From positions 533,625,071 through 533,689,070 of the forward strand of contig VDFB02193867.1 in the NCBI GenBank assembly GCA_007258455.2: 64,000 nucleotides of DNA. The letters are read 5' to 3'. The stretch is from Sequoia sempervirens (lineage: Eukaryota > Streptophyta > Pinopsida > Cupressales > Cupressaceae). Positions 24,829 to 36,700 of this stretch are shown one piece after another (position 1 is the stretch's first letter; every line of letters starts with the position of its first letter). The translations under genes and the position numbers were made by a program. A model generated the notes under the pieces. It made no database searches. It was given only the letters and a program-made list of their open reading frames with translations, and was not told where the DNA came from.

Positions 24829-25070
24829 ATCAAATCCAATCAATCCATCATCATCTCAAGATATCCTTCCCAATCCTTGTGTTGCTTAACACTATCCTTG
24901 CATTGTTGTGTATCCTCAATAATGTTATCATCATCAGTCTTGAACAATCAAATCCAATTAATCCTTGATCATCTTGGGATATCCATCATAATCCTTATAT
25001 TGCTTAAGACTATCCTTTCATTGTTGTGTATCCTCAAAATGTTATCATCATCAATCCATCAATCCAATCA
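24829..25070 (+). repeat. Tandem duplication, ~122-bp period, two copies
   Basis: The segment beginning CAATCAAATCCAATCAATCC and running through GTTGTGTATCCTCAATAATG recurs about 122 bp later with small changes. Non-coding; within the decayed element. Confidence 0.65.
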
Positions 25071-25718
25071 ATCAACCTTAGCTTGGTTTTCAATAAAATC
25101 CCAAAATAGATCACTGATATCATCCAACATATCCATATCCAGATCATCAAAATCATGTGAAAATAAAAAAAAAACATCCAAATCAAATCAGAAAATCCAA
25201 AAACATTCATAAAAAGTCACAAAAACATCAAAAACATGTTGTCTGAACTATGTCGTACCTAAGCTTAAATGTAGGCAAGGCTAATCTTTGATCAGCCCCT
25301 GAGACACAAAAAAACAAAAACATTCGAAAAACACAAAATCCAAAAACATTCATAAAATGTCAGAAAACACAAAAACATTGAAAATTTGAAAAGAAAAACA
25401 TTTGTAAAAAAACTTGAAAATACCAAAAATAGCCTCAAAACATTTCAAAAATTCAAAAACATCAAAATATTTTAAAAATCCATCCATCTCATTTCGCTTC
25501 ACTCCCAATAATCTCATCCATAATAAACAAATAATCACACGCACCCTTTGATAACAAAAATAGAAACAATCACAACAATCAACAAAAGAAAACTTCAAAT
25601 GCAAAATCAAAATCAAAGCAACAAAACTTTAAATGCAAAAATCAAACTCTTGATCATTCACAAACATGTCAATCAACTTTACATCAACTTCCTTTCAAAC
25701 AACCTATCAACTTTCCAC

Positions 25719-25860
25719 CATCCACTAACATGTCCTAGGATGTATCCTTCCTACAATGGGCATTGTCTCAAGCAAAACACTTTGGATAAACAAAATGATG
25801 TGTCGCCATCCACTAACATGTCCTAGGATGTATCTTTCCTACAATGGGCATTATCTATTG
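25719..25860 (+). repeat. Tandem duplication, ~93-bp period, two copies
   Basis: CCATCCACTAACATGTCCTA plus GGATGTATC(C/T)TTCCTACAA and ATGGGCATT(G/A)TCT occur near 25719 and again near 25812, almost identical. Non-coding. Confidence 0.7.
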
Positions 25861-26780
25861 GAAATTGTTTTAGTTATTATCCTAAACAAAACAAATCCCT
25901 TTGGCTAGAGGCATGAAGAACATTGACTTGTTTGTGTACTTGATCTTTTCTTTTGATTTATCTTATTGCGCTCATTCCAATGAAATCTCAATGATGTATA
26001 ATCAATGAAATTTAGAGAGAAATGAATAGGGCATTGATTATTATCTTTTTTGTCTGTTGTGCTTGTTGGACGTTCTTGTAATATAACTTGGAAAATACTT
26101 GCTTTGTTAGGTGCATCCTAGCAAGGTTTTTGTATGTCAAGTGTGAATAAGAATACTCCTATCTATTTTTTGAGTCAAATTCCATCACACTACGTACAAT
26201 GCCATCATGTTTCTTTATACCTTGATGCATTGTATCTATATGTGTTATCAAACATAAGGTAAGTAGCCCTTTTAAAGTCCCAATTCCTGATAAGAAAATC
26301 ATCCATCTCTCATCATCTCTAATAAAGTTGGCTTGTTGAATCCTCTTGTCATCATCTAATTTCTTCATTTCTGCACTAACATCATGCCATGTCAATTAAT
26401 TATCATTGCCAAGGCATCCATCCTACATCCACAAATCATTATCATACATAAACCTCATAATCATAGCATATCACATCATCCATCTCATCCATCTCACATG
26501 CATTACATTATCACTTAAGTTGTTGAGGATAATATAGATTGGTCATTCTAAGCATCTTAAAACATATCATTTGCAGCATCAACATAACCATCCATACATC
26601 CATCTTGAACCTCTTTCTTGCGAGATAGACCCTCAAATCAAATCTTTTCACTCAATCTCTCAAGGGAGCAATGTACCAGTATACTTCTTTCCACTGGGGC
26701 ATCCAAAAAAATGATTTTTTTTTTGAATTTTGATTGCGACAAGTTTATTCTTTGAACCAACATAGCAGGTACATCGCCTT

Positions 26781-27840
26781 AAATAGGGGAAAAATGTAGA
26801 CATGCAAAATTTACATCATGCATCTAATCCGGATTCACTAATTCCATGTTGCCCTTAATCATCTCGTTATCATCATTTTCCTTCTTTAATTAAATAAATC
26901 ATCTTTTTTTTAATTAAATCTTGAGTCATACTCCTTAAATTAAATAAATCAATTTTATTTAATTATCTTCAAATTTTCCTAGTTTAATTAAATAAATAAA
27001 ATCTATTTAATTAAATTACTAATGCATCAATTTCCTCCCTTTTGATTTAAATAAGTCCAAGTATCTAAGTCAAAAGTCAAAATCACCTAATCCTCTCTTA
27101 AGTTAATCAAATCATGATTAAGGTTAAATCTAATCCAAGTCCCATCCTCTAGCTTTTCCCACATGCACAAATAAATGATTTTAATTAATTTATTAAATCT
27201 TCATTTTCCATCAACATGGTATAAAAGTGGAATATTCCCCGATTTCAAATCTCCTTCTCAAATGACTTGTCCCTTCCAACATAACATTAACTCCCTTCTT
27301 ACATGTCCCCCACTTAACATTTAGGACTTTTCTTCTCCCTCCAACAAGCCATCTTTTGAATTTCAAATCTCTTCCTCTTTGGCACATTGACCAAATGTGC
27401 ACAACCTTCATCCTATCACATCTTAACAAATGGCATCTTGTCATTGGTTTTTCTTTTTCCCACATTCTTCATATCTAGTATTTCTCTATCATTCTATTCT
27501 ATAAATAGAGACTCTCTCTATTGATTTAATCCTCCACAAATCCACAATCCTCAAGAAAAGTTACTCTCTTCATATTGATAGCTAATTTTGTCCACTTCAT
27601 TGCATTTTCATCATTGGCTTGTCAAAGGTTGGGAAAGGGTCACTTTTCACAACAAAGTGACACCAATCCACCATGGAATAGGTGTGCATTGTGCTTATTT
27701 TATGCTTCCAATTAGTTTGTTTTGTTATCTTGTTTGAGAGGCATTATGCATTATCTCATAGGAGCATTAGTAAGTTTTTTTTTACATGAACTAACTTGTG
27801 TTATGGAGTTTAGAATGTTTGTAGATTTATAGGGTGCTCA
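26781..27840 (+). repeat. Polypurine tract and 3' LTR of a family-1 element
   Basis: AAATAGGGGAAAAA (26781-26794) leads straight into TGTAGACATGCAAAATTTAC at 26795. The LTR runs about 1,046 bp to ...ATAGGGTGCTCA at 27840. It shares the AT-rich blocks, the CTATAAATAGAGACTCTCTC stretch (a TATA-like promoter candidate at about 27500) and the ACCAATCCA block with 3829-4758 and 1490-2448, but is clearly more diverged from those two than they are from each other. No minus-strand gene is supported. Confidence 0.75.
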
Positions 27841-28432
27841 CAGATGTGGAAACACAAAGATCAAATTTTCATTCTATGCAAATGATTCTTATTCTCCCAT
27901 GGATTGTGTTATCTTAAGATAATTAAATAATAATTAATCAATTGATTGATTAACCTAGAGAAAAATGTCAAATATAGATGTACATCTAGGCCTAGCAACT
28001 ATTAAACTAAAATACATATAAAATTATATCATACCTTAAATTTTGGAGAGAAATTATTATCATTTAAAAAACTAGTTATTTGAAAATTTAAATTATATTT
28101 AATTTACCAATTGTATATTATTAAGAGAAATGTTATTAAAAAATCATTCTCCTAATATTATTAATTAAAATCATTTAAAAAGAATTATTGTAATGAAAAT
28201 TATTCATGATTAATTGCTTGATATTGCAATTAATGGATACATTGCAAATAATCAAATGACATATGGTTTTACTATAAATTTCCATAATCAATTTGCAACT
28301 AAAAATAATTGATGTGGAAATGAAAATTTCATTTTTTCATTTTATGTAAATGGTTCTTAATCTCCCTAAAAATAATTGACGTGGAAACGCAAAAATCATT
28401 TTATTTTATTTTATTTTATGTAAATGGTTCTT
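27841..28432 (+). other. AT-rich flank with three copies of a ~60-bp repeat
   Basis: A motif of the form GA(T/C)GTGGAAA(C/T)...TTCATT(C/T)TATG(C/T)AAATG followed by (A/G)TTCTTA(A/T)TCTC starts near 27842, 28311 and 28378. The last copy holds the target site of the LINE that follows. No gene. Confidence 0.5.
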
Positions 28433-28447
28433 AATCTCTCATGCCTA
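28433..28447 (+). repeat. 15-bp target site duplication (left copy)
   Basis: AATCTCTCATGCCTA lies here and again, without mismatch, at 35037-35051 right after a short A-run. A variable-length duplication of this size is expected from target-primed reverse transcription by a LINE and fixes both ends of the element. Confidence 0.88.
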
Positions 28448-28728
28448 AAAAATGCTTAGTTTGAAATGTTGATGATCTCAACAGTGATTCAGAGGGCTTC
28501 TGCAGTAGCGTACGAGTTTTGATGTGGCATTCTCGGTGGGGGGGTTGGCATACTCCCCCACGTAGGTTTGGTCATTTCTTTTTTTCCCCTCTTCTCCCTT
28601 AATCTTTGTGTTTCTCGCCAACCCTTTGTGCCACTTTCATTGGCTGTAGTTGTTGTCAGTTTCTCTTTAGGGTTTTCTGGACAAGGCTGGTTTGGCGTGG
28701 TGCAGGATTTGGGCCACTCCATCCATTG

Positions 28729-30702
28729 ATGGAGGGAGGTTCGGGTGACCATGGCCCTGAACTAGGTAACACTGCAAATTCTCACCTGGCAGTGGCTAAG
28801 GAGGGCATGACTAAGTCTTTCAAAGAGGCGCTTGCTTGCAGCCGTGGAGAGGTCCCCGCAGAGGCCAGGTTTGAAATTGAGGAGAATGCTATGCATAGCC
28901 AAGCAGAATGTAAGTTGCTCTCTTCTACTCCAAATAACCTTGTCATTTCTCTAAACCAGGCTCTTAAATCTGTTATTTCAAATGAGAGGGGTAGATTAAA
29001 AGATTCTGCCTTATTCTTTATAGCCATCGACTCCTCCAGAGTCCCGGTGAGAAAATTCATAGATGATTGGCTTATAAAAAATTGGGAAAATAAATTTGGG
29101 ATTATGGTAAAATTTTGTAGGATGATCCAATGGGGATTATTTGTTATTTTCCTTGCTAACCATGAGATGCAAAAAAAAGCTGTTGAAAAACCCTTCTGGA
29201 ACCTTAGAGGATGCACCTTTAGGGCACTTCTGTGGTCTCCGTCTGCCATTGCTGAAGAAATTTTGGCCCTCTCTACCCCCAGGTGGGTAGTCCTTAAAAA
29301 TTTGTAGCCTGAGTTTTGGAAGATCATCCCTCAGATTTTGGCTCCCATAGGCTCTATTGTGCGAGTTGATGAGGTGAAAGCCACACTTCCGCACCTTGAT
29401 CCATGGGTTCTGGTAACTCTAAACCTGGGCATCAAGATTCCTGATAATATTGTCATTAATGAAGATGGCTGCCTCAGAGTTTGTCCTGTTGACATTCTCG
29501 GGGGTTTGAATGCTTGTTTCCTTTGCTGTCGAGAAGGACATGTTTGGAAAATTTTCCAGATGATCAAGAAAAATGGTCCTAAGGCTAAAGGATGCAATCC
29601 CTCTATGTCTGACCCAATTCCTCCCCATTTTGATTCTGGTTCACAGCCTGTGTCGGAGGAAGATCTGAGGGTTGGAGTGTCAGATGTGGGGAATGAGGGT
29701 AGGGATGGTCCCATCTCTCAGGAGTCATCTCCAACCTTCCTTTTGATGTCGAAGGCTTTTAACGATTTTGTGGGGGTCTCGCAAGATGGGAGAGGACATG
29801 AAAAGATGCCTCCTCCCATTTTGAAATGCCCAAGTGGCATGGTCCTCAACAACTCATTTGAGGCCCTTACTAGGGACAAGGTTGAGGGTGCCCTTGACTT
29901 GGGTGATGTTGGTACTAGAATTTCTCTTGTGTTGGTCCACAACATAGCCAACAACTCGAACCTTGTTGAAAAACTAAATGCCCAACAACTAGCAATGAGA
30001 GGGATTAGGTAGAGAATTGAAGAAAATTTGGCTAAGCAATATGATTCTATTCTTGACATCCAAGCTTCCAATCTTCAAATCAATAAAGACAATAATCGGT
30101 GCAGTCCTAAGCCAATTGAGTATTCTATGCATGAGGTTAGGGTTGATAGTTTTCCTTTGACAGGGGAAGGGCACCCAGTTGGTGTTGTTGATTCCCTGCT
30201 TATGTCGGGTAGCATTGGCGTTGGGCCCGATGGTGTGGCTCTCCCTAAGTAGGATATGACTTCATTAACTGAGAACCTGAACCCCCCTTGGGAACAAACT
30301 ACCATCCTAGATCCATCTGCCAATAATGACTGGATTGGTAATCAATCTGAATAGGGATGTGATAAACCAAATGAAATAAACAAGCTAAACACATAATTTT
30401 TTCAAGAGACTTTTAATAAAACCCACCCTACCGAAGTGTGCAAAAATGAGGAGGATGGAACTGTGGGATAGGACCATCAGATTTTAAAACCTAAAAAAGG
30501 CCCAGGGAGGCCGAGAAAGAATAGTATACCAGCTGGAGGAACAAAAAAAGTGGGGTTATCCAAGATTAAAAGGAAAAAAGTTAGTATAGTTTTGCAGTCT
30601 CTGGCTGCGAAGAAGCTTGAGATTGATGTGACATTACCAAAATACTTTGAACTCAAAGGCAACCAAAGTGACATTAAAATGATCTTGGCTAATGAAGATT
30701 AA
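28729..30702 (+). pseudogene. LINE ORF1 (gag-like, DUF4283 type)
   Basis: From ATG 28729 one frame of 658 codons runs to TAA 30700 with no frameshift. It is broken by TAG at 29305, 30010, 30250, 30352 and 30469 and by TAA at 30394. The N-terminal half matches the DUF4283-type RNA-binding domain of plant LINE ORF1 (IDDWLIKNW..., MIQWGLFVIFLANHEMQKK, then FWNLRGCTFRALLWSP). A CCHC-like knuckle near 29510 reads CFLCCREGHVWKIF, with the last Cys replaced by Phe. A basic AT-hook-like motif, KKGPGRPRKN, lies near 30495. Family proteins coat LINE RNA. Confidence 0.85.
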
Positions 30703-33700
30703 ATGCATCTCTTAGAATGTCAGGGGGTTGGAATCACCTGATAGAAAATATATTATTAGGAGGTTTCTCAACCTCGAGAGGTTAAAAGATTTTGTGTTCC
30801 TTCAAGAAATTAAAGCTATTGGGTTCACTCTGGATACGAACCTCAAATTTATCTAGAAATCTTCCATGGCCTACTATACTGCTCATGAGAAGGGAAGAGT
30901 CGGTGCTGCCCTACTGGTGGCTAATCACTGGATCTCGTACATTACTGGGAGTGGTGCCTCACCTTGTAACAGGGTTGTTTGGGTGAGAATTGAGAAAGAT
31001 GGTGCGTGTTTTGGGATATGCTCTGTGTATGCCCCTAATGATCATAGGGAAAGATGCAGTCTCTAGAAATGGCTTGCTGATTTGGAGGACATTCCTTGGA
31101 TTTTTGGTGGTGACTTCAATATGGTGGAGCAAAAAGAAGACAAATGGGGAGGTTCCAATTGAACTTGGAAAGGCAATGAAATTTTTTTTTGGATGTGATG
31201 TAAAGGTAAGCTGAAACTTTACGACCCTATGGAAGGATGCAAAAGCTAGTCCAAAGGGGTCTGGTTCTCCTAGTGCAAAGCCTAGAAAGGGGAAGATAGG
31301 ATTTATTGCAGGCTGGACCGGTTTAATGCTAATAAAGATGTGTTCAATTTCCTCCCGAGTGACACTGAGAACAAGGTGCAGATCTACCCCTATACCCTGT
31401 CGGATCACCACCCAATCATTACCACCATCATCAGTAGCATCACTCCTTCCTTGGAAATGAAAAGAGATAAAAGCTTCATCACCCAGCTCCTGGAAGAGAG
31501 TGACTACAGGGAAGCAATTTCCTCGCTAAGGGAAATCAACAAATGGATGTTGAAGGATGTCTCTGCCATTGACCGATGGAATACCAACGTAAATGGTTGG
31601 AAAGCCTTATTCCAAATTGTTGGAAAAAAGTAGGCTCTAGATCGAAGGAAGAACAAAAAAGATCTATAGGATTATCTTCTTGAAACTGAGATCAAGCTTC
31701 AAACTAATCCTAAAGACAGGGATCTTTGTGAGAGGTAAATTCTTGCTAAAAATAGTTTGCAGAAAATTCAGTCCTACAAGCTGGTTGGACAAAAAGTTAG
31801 AGCTAAGCTAAATTGGCTAAAATGTGGGAATAAGGGGTCTAAATTTTTCTTTAATTTTCTTAAGGAGAAGAAAGCAAAGGAACAGTTGGGTCAGGTTTGG
31901 GATGGGGATCGGCTCTACTCTACTTAGGAGGATGTGTTGGAGTGCTTTCACTCTTTTTTCAAATATCTTTTCAACTCGGAATGTGGGGATGGCCAGGGTA
32001 TGAGGGCCAGGGCCATCATTCAAGGACTTATTCCCAAGGTGATTGGGGAAGCTGACTGCCACCAACTAGAAAAAGAGATCACCAAAAGTGAAGTAGCCTC
32101 TATAATCTCCTCCATGCGTAATGATAAGTCTCCAGGAGGGGATGGCCTCCCTATGGAATTCTATAAAGAATTTTTTGACTAGGTGTGTGATGACCTCCTG
32201 CAAGTCTATATGGAATCCTTGGAAAAAGGTTCATTGGGTGAGGACATCAATGGGGGGATCAACAAGCTACTCCCCAAAGGTGGAGACAAGACCTCTCTTA
32301 AAAACTGGAGGCCGATAACGTTGCTGAATGTCTCTTATAAGATTTTGGCCAAGATAGTTGTTTCCAAACTGGTCAATATCTTACCTAAGTTTATAAGCAG
32401 TACTCAGACTGGTTTTATAAAAGGCAAGTATATCCTCAAAAATCTCATAACTAGCTGGGAAGCCCTAGAGTGGGCCAAATGCACTAATCAGAATGCTACA
32501 ATGCTCCTTTTAGACTTTGAGAAGGTGTATGATAGGGTGGAGTGGGTCTTTCTAAAAACTATCCTCTAGGCATTTGGATTCCCCACTAAGTTTTGTAATA
32601 TGGTTGATACTCTCCTGAAAGATGCTTCAGCCCAAGTTGAGGTAAATGGTATGCTCTTTGATAAAATCCCTCTTGGGCACTCCATCAGACAAGGTTGTCC
32701 ACTTACTCCTACCCTGTTTGTCATTGCTTCTAATGCTCTTCATTATCTGCTTAGGGACAATACTTTTTCTCCCAAAATTAAGGTTATTTGCCTCCTTGAT
32801 CATAATGATCTAATCAATGTTTAGTTCACTAACGATACTTCCATATTTGTGGAATTTGAGCTAAACAATGTGGAATCTTTAATGAAGAAGCTTGAGCTTT
32901 TCTATCTTGCCTCAAGAGCCAAGCTTTCTAGAGACAAGTCCACCTTTCTTCGGTGGAAAGAGGAGTTGCCTAACTGGCTGTATAGATTTGGTTTTCAGTG
33001 GGGAGGTCCCCATAAGATTGTGAGGTACTTGGGAATTCCTTTTTCCATTAGCCTAGACCTAAAGGATATGTGGAATTGGGTAAGCTCTCAAATTGAGAAA
33101 AAAATTTGTGGATGGAATAGGCACTACCTCTCATTGGCAGGCAGAAGGCAAGTTTGTCAAAAGGTGCTTGCTCCATACAACATTTATTATGCATCTGTTT
33201 GGTTGTTCAGTAGTTACCAAGTGAATGGCATTCAAAAAAAAAAAAAAGTTCCTCTAGTCAGATGGTAAGGGTGCTAAAAAGTGGCACTCTGTCAAGTGGG
33301 AATGGTGTTGCTTAAGTAAGATGCAAGGGGGGTTTGGCCTAAAGGACCTTAGGTTGCAAGGGGTGGCTCTTGCTTCTAAGTGGATTCTGAGGTCGCTGGA
33401 AGGCAATGAACCTTGGAAAGTCTTGGTACGAAGGAATATTGAACAAGCAGTGCCAAAGCATGCCAAATCTTGGAAGTATTTTCCCTTAAATGACATTCTC
33501 CTCGGTGATCATTCAATGGTCCCTACAGGGTCTGCTATCTTCAAAAGCCTGTGGAAGGCGTGGGAATTTTCCAAACACACTGTTTTTCTTAAGAATACTA
33601 GCATAACTCTTAATATGAATAGGAAATGCAATCCTCATAGTTCTATATGGTGGACCCTTGATCATAAAGGAAAAAAAAACTTTCTGTCCTCCAAGGTTGC

Positions 33701-34445
33701 TCTACTAAAATGTGGCATAACAAAGGAATTAAAACCTTTGCTGATATCCTCTCAGATGGGGAACTGATAAGCTAGGAAAATAATTTGATATTCTTGATTC
33801 CCATTTCAGAACCTATTCTACTTTGGTGGAAACATGTAGGAATGCATGCTTTCCCAGGTCTATTGATCAAGACTATAATGTTGCTAGTAATGTCTCCTGG
33901 AAAGATGGTTCTCCTATTAACTGTATCAAAGCTAAATTGATCTATGCCAAATTGACTAAAACTGATTATGTTCTGGAACATGTTAATAAATGTTGGGATA
34001 TTTTTTTGAACCATAAGGAGTGGCAGAATACCCTTTTTTTAATCTGGCATGAATCAATGGAGACCAAATAGGCTTGCTTTAGATGGTAGGTCATTTTACA
34101 TAGATTACCTTTTAAAACTAACTGTATGGATCTGGATATTTGTAGCCTTTGCAGAATGCCTGAGTCTATTAATCAAATTTTTTTTAGTGTTTATATGCAA
34201 CTAAAATATGGAATCTCTTTTGTCATGGCTTGAATATTTGGAATAAAGATGGTAAAATCAATTGGCATGATATTTTGTTTTGTAATCTCAAAGTTAATTC
34301 TGATTGCAAGTTGTTTTGGAATTTACTCACTAACGAGGTTTTATGGCACATTTGGAAGGTGAGGAACAATGACAAGTTTATGGGAGTAAAGAGGGCACTT
34401 ACTAAGTCTGAAAGAAGATTCACATATGCATTTGTTTCGTTGTAG
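30692..34445 (+). pseudogene. LINE ORF2: endonuclease, reverse transcriptase, zinc-binding region
   Basis: Starts at ATG 30692, overlapping the end of ORF1 by 11 bp in another frame. Endonuclease: NVRGLESPDRKYIIRR, FLQEIKA with the catalytic Glu, SVYAPNDHRER, GGDFNMVE, and LSDHHPI near 31400. RT: NDKSPGGDGLPMEFYKEFF, NWRPITLLNVSYKILAK, LLDFEKVYDRVEWVFL, GHSIRQGCPLTPTLF. The catalytic FADD box is FTND near 32825, so the enzyme would be inactive. Fifteen in-frame stops (12 TAG) occur, and the frame first breaks at an A-run near 33234. A zinc-binding RT-associated motif (DICSLCRMPESINQIFF) lies near 34135. Confidence 0.9.
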
Positions 34446-35036
34446 GTATCACTTCATGCAGCAAAGTCCTTGGAGAAGTTCAGGGATTTGCATAGTGAAG
34501 GATTTTCATTCAGCACAAAGTAACTTGAAGTTTTTAAAAGAGCCTTTGAGGAACTTCAGAAGGAGATGAATAAGGCAATCACAATTCTAGACAAAGTAGA
34601 CCCCAATAGTCTTGCCTGTAGAAGTCGAGCAAAATTTAAAATTTGAATTCCAAATACAGCTAATGTTGACTCAAGTTAACCCATTACTCAGCAAAAGAAA
34701 GACTTTCAAAGCCTACATTCTTATATCCAAGGCTGACTTGTTGTTAAGGTCATCTTTACTTCAGGTCATTTTGTGGATGTCTGGAGGATATTGTTTTTTC
34801 TCAAATTACTATACTTAATATTGATGCTTTCCATCATGTTGTTGTTATTGTTTTTATTCTGCGTTATGTCTTGTAACTACTGTAGCAGCTTGGACACTGT
34901 GTGTCATGCTTTAGTTGTATCTTTTATAACTTTTCTCGCTATTGTAGCTATTTTGCTGCAACTGTTATGAGTCTACAAGCTCCTTAATTCTGCATTCATT
35001 GCACTCATTGTAATATACCTTATTATCAATACAAAA

Positions 35037-35051
35037 AATCTCTCATGCCTA
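35037..35051 (+). repeat. 15-bp target site duplication (right copy)
   Basis: AATCTCTCATGCCTA, identical to 28433-28447, directly after the LINE's terminal A-run. Confidence 0.88.
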
Positions 35052-36700
35052 GCACACATAACTTTGCTTTAATTCATCTATCCATCAAATTATCCATATA
35101 GATATATAAATTAATTTTTGAACATCTCTGTTCATTATAATTTAGTCAAAAAATCTTATCCTTTTTGACCTCCTATTATAAACTAACCTCACATTATTCC
35201 ATATTGAATTAATGGACCATATAAATAAAATCCTTTATTTGTACATTATCACATAGAGTACATTATAAACTATCAGTATCATTATCATGAAATATCATTA
35301 TCTATGGTATCTAGTTACCTTGGACCATTATTATACTATCATACTATCATTGTGTTATATAGTTATGTTATTTTGAAGAGAAACTCATATATCTAGTATT
35401 TGGGGTATTATAAATGAAACAATGAAGAAAATTGGAGTATTTACTCTAGTATTATTATTTTATATATCATTTTATTAATTTATTTAATTATTGTAGAGTG
35501 TGAATTTATATTTTTATTATATTATATTAATTTCTATAATTTACATTTTCTTCATCCACAATTGTATACATTAGAGTTAGGATCCTTATATTTAAAAAAT
35601 AAATGTTGACTATAAATAATATTTCTTTATAAATCACTAATGTTTTAAGAGGAGTTGAATGATTTCTTTTGTGCACCCTCTACACAACTCAAATTTTCCC
35701 CAATACTCTTTTAGTGTACCATTGTGCATCTTGGTGGGGGGTCCCAATTGGTTCCCCATCCAAAACAATATCCTCTATATCAAAAGTTGATGGTGGGAAC
35801 TCCAATCCTATGGCTAGTAAATCAAGTGAGAAAGTAAAAGAAGCCCCATCATATTTTGTGTTTTCTCTCAAGATGTTGGAAAACATCCAATGTTCCCTCT
35901 TTTGGGGCATGATTCCTATTTTTTGGAAGAAAATTTGATTCCATTTGTGGATATACTGGTCAACAATTGTCCTTTTCCTAAGAAGTGCTCTAAGGCTCTT
36001 AGAGCCTAAAATGTGTGTTATGTAGTGGATTCAAATAAAATACTAATCAAGTGAGAAGATAGATTCATTTAACTTAGAAACCAAAAGGAGCTATGAGTGT
36101 TAAATGTATGTCTAATGGTTTATTTCTTTTAAGATTTGTGAATCCTAAATATTTGATAAAGACTCTTACTAGAGGCCTATGGTCCTTTAATAAAAACATC
36201 AAGAACTATTTATCTTTGTGTAAGTGAAAGCCTAGCTTTGAACCCTCTACAGATCTTGGCTCAATTGCCTCACCTAGATTCAACTTCTTAGACTACCTTT
36301 GGAGTTCTAGTATCAAAAATTTTACCATCACATGGTTAATTCTTTCGAGAGTATTTTAGAAATTGACTAAGTGAATCTACAAATATCATGGTTTTTTTTT
36401 TTTCCAAAATATGTTTCAATGTGGTTGTTAATAAAATCCTTCCCTCATTGGTAACCCTAAAATCAATATTCAAATTATGGAATCAAGCCATAAAATATAT
36501 GAAAATGCTTTTTTTTTTAAAAATTATGTAAGAGATTTGGACATTTTAGTGACTCTTGTAAAAATAGTTTTTACAAAAGATAAAGTGATTTCTAATACTA
36601 TTCTCTCTTAGCCTAAGGAAGTTGAACCTTTGTAAATATGAATAAGGAATTGAGGCTCCCCCATGTTGAGCTCTTGATGTTGTTGGAACTAGAGTAGTAA
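35052..36700. other. AT-rich sequence; possible decayed LINE ORF1
   Basis: Up to about 35640 the sequence is plain AT-rich DNA. From there, weak open segments on the plus strand (35669-35938) lie in the right place for the ORF1 of the LINE fragment that follows, but no DUF4283 or zinc motif is certain. No RNA gene is seen. Confidence 0.35.

Larger units (their letters stand above)
22231..26780 (+). mobile_element. Internal region of the family-1 LTR element, heavily decayed
   Basis: This stretch has open segments of 60-116 codons in several frames (such as 22685-23035, 23407-23592, 23611-23886) but no protease, RT, RNase H or integrase motif that I can find. Composition is Ser, His, Ile and Lys rich, much like the gag-like segment upstream. 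It ends with a block shared with 3737-3828 and then a polypurine tract. It is either a pol region decayed beyond reading or a non-autonomous element with a long internal region. Local tandem repeats are given separately. Confidence 0.45.
28448..35036 (+). mobile_element. Full-length L1-like LINE with exact target duplication
   Basis: A 6.6-kb element with a ~280-bp 5' UTR, ORF1, ORF2 and a ~400-bp 3' end that finishes TTATCAATACAAAAAA. The 15-bp flanking duplication is exact and both ORFs are collinear with the family, so it was a complete copy when it inserted. Its frames remain unshifted for about 4.5 kb but hold 21 premature stops, 17 of them TAG. No RNase H domain is visible after the zinc-binding region, unlike the LINE at 54-58 kb. 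Confidence 0.92.

Noticed and set aside
28782..29327. 181-codon minus-strand frame
   Set aside because: Antisense of the LINE ORF1, whose DUF4283-type sequence is on the plus strand.
34773..34970. 65-codon hydrophobic frame near the LINE 3' end
   Set aside because: It lies in the 3' region of the LINE before its terminal A-run and has no homologue motif; treated as 3' UTR.
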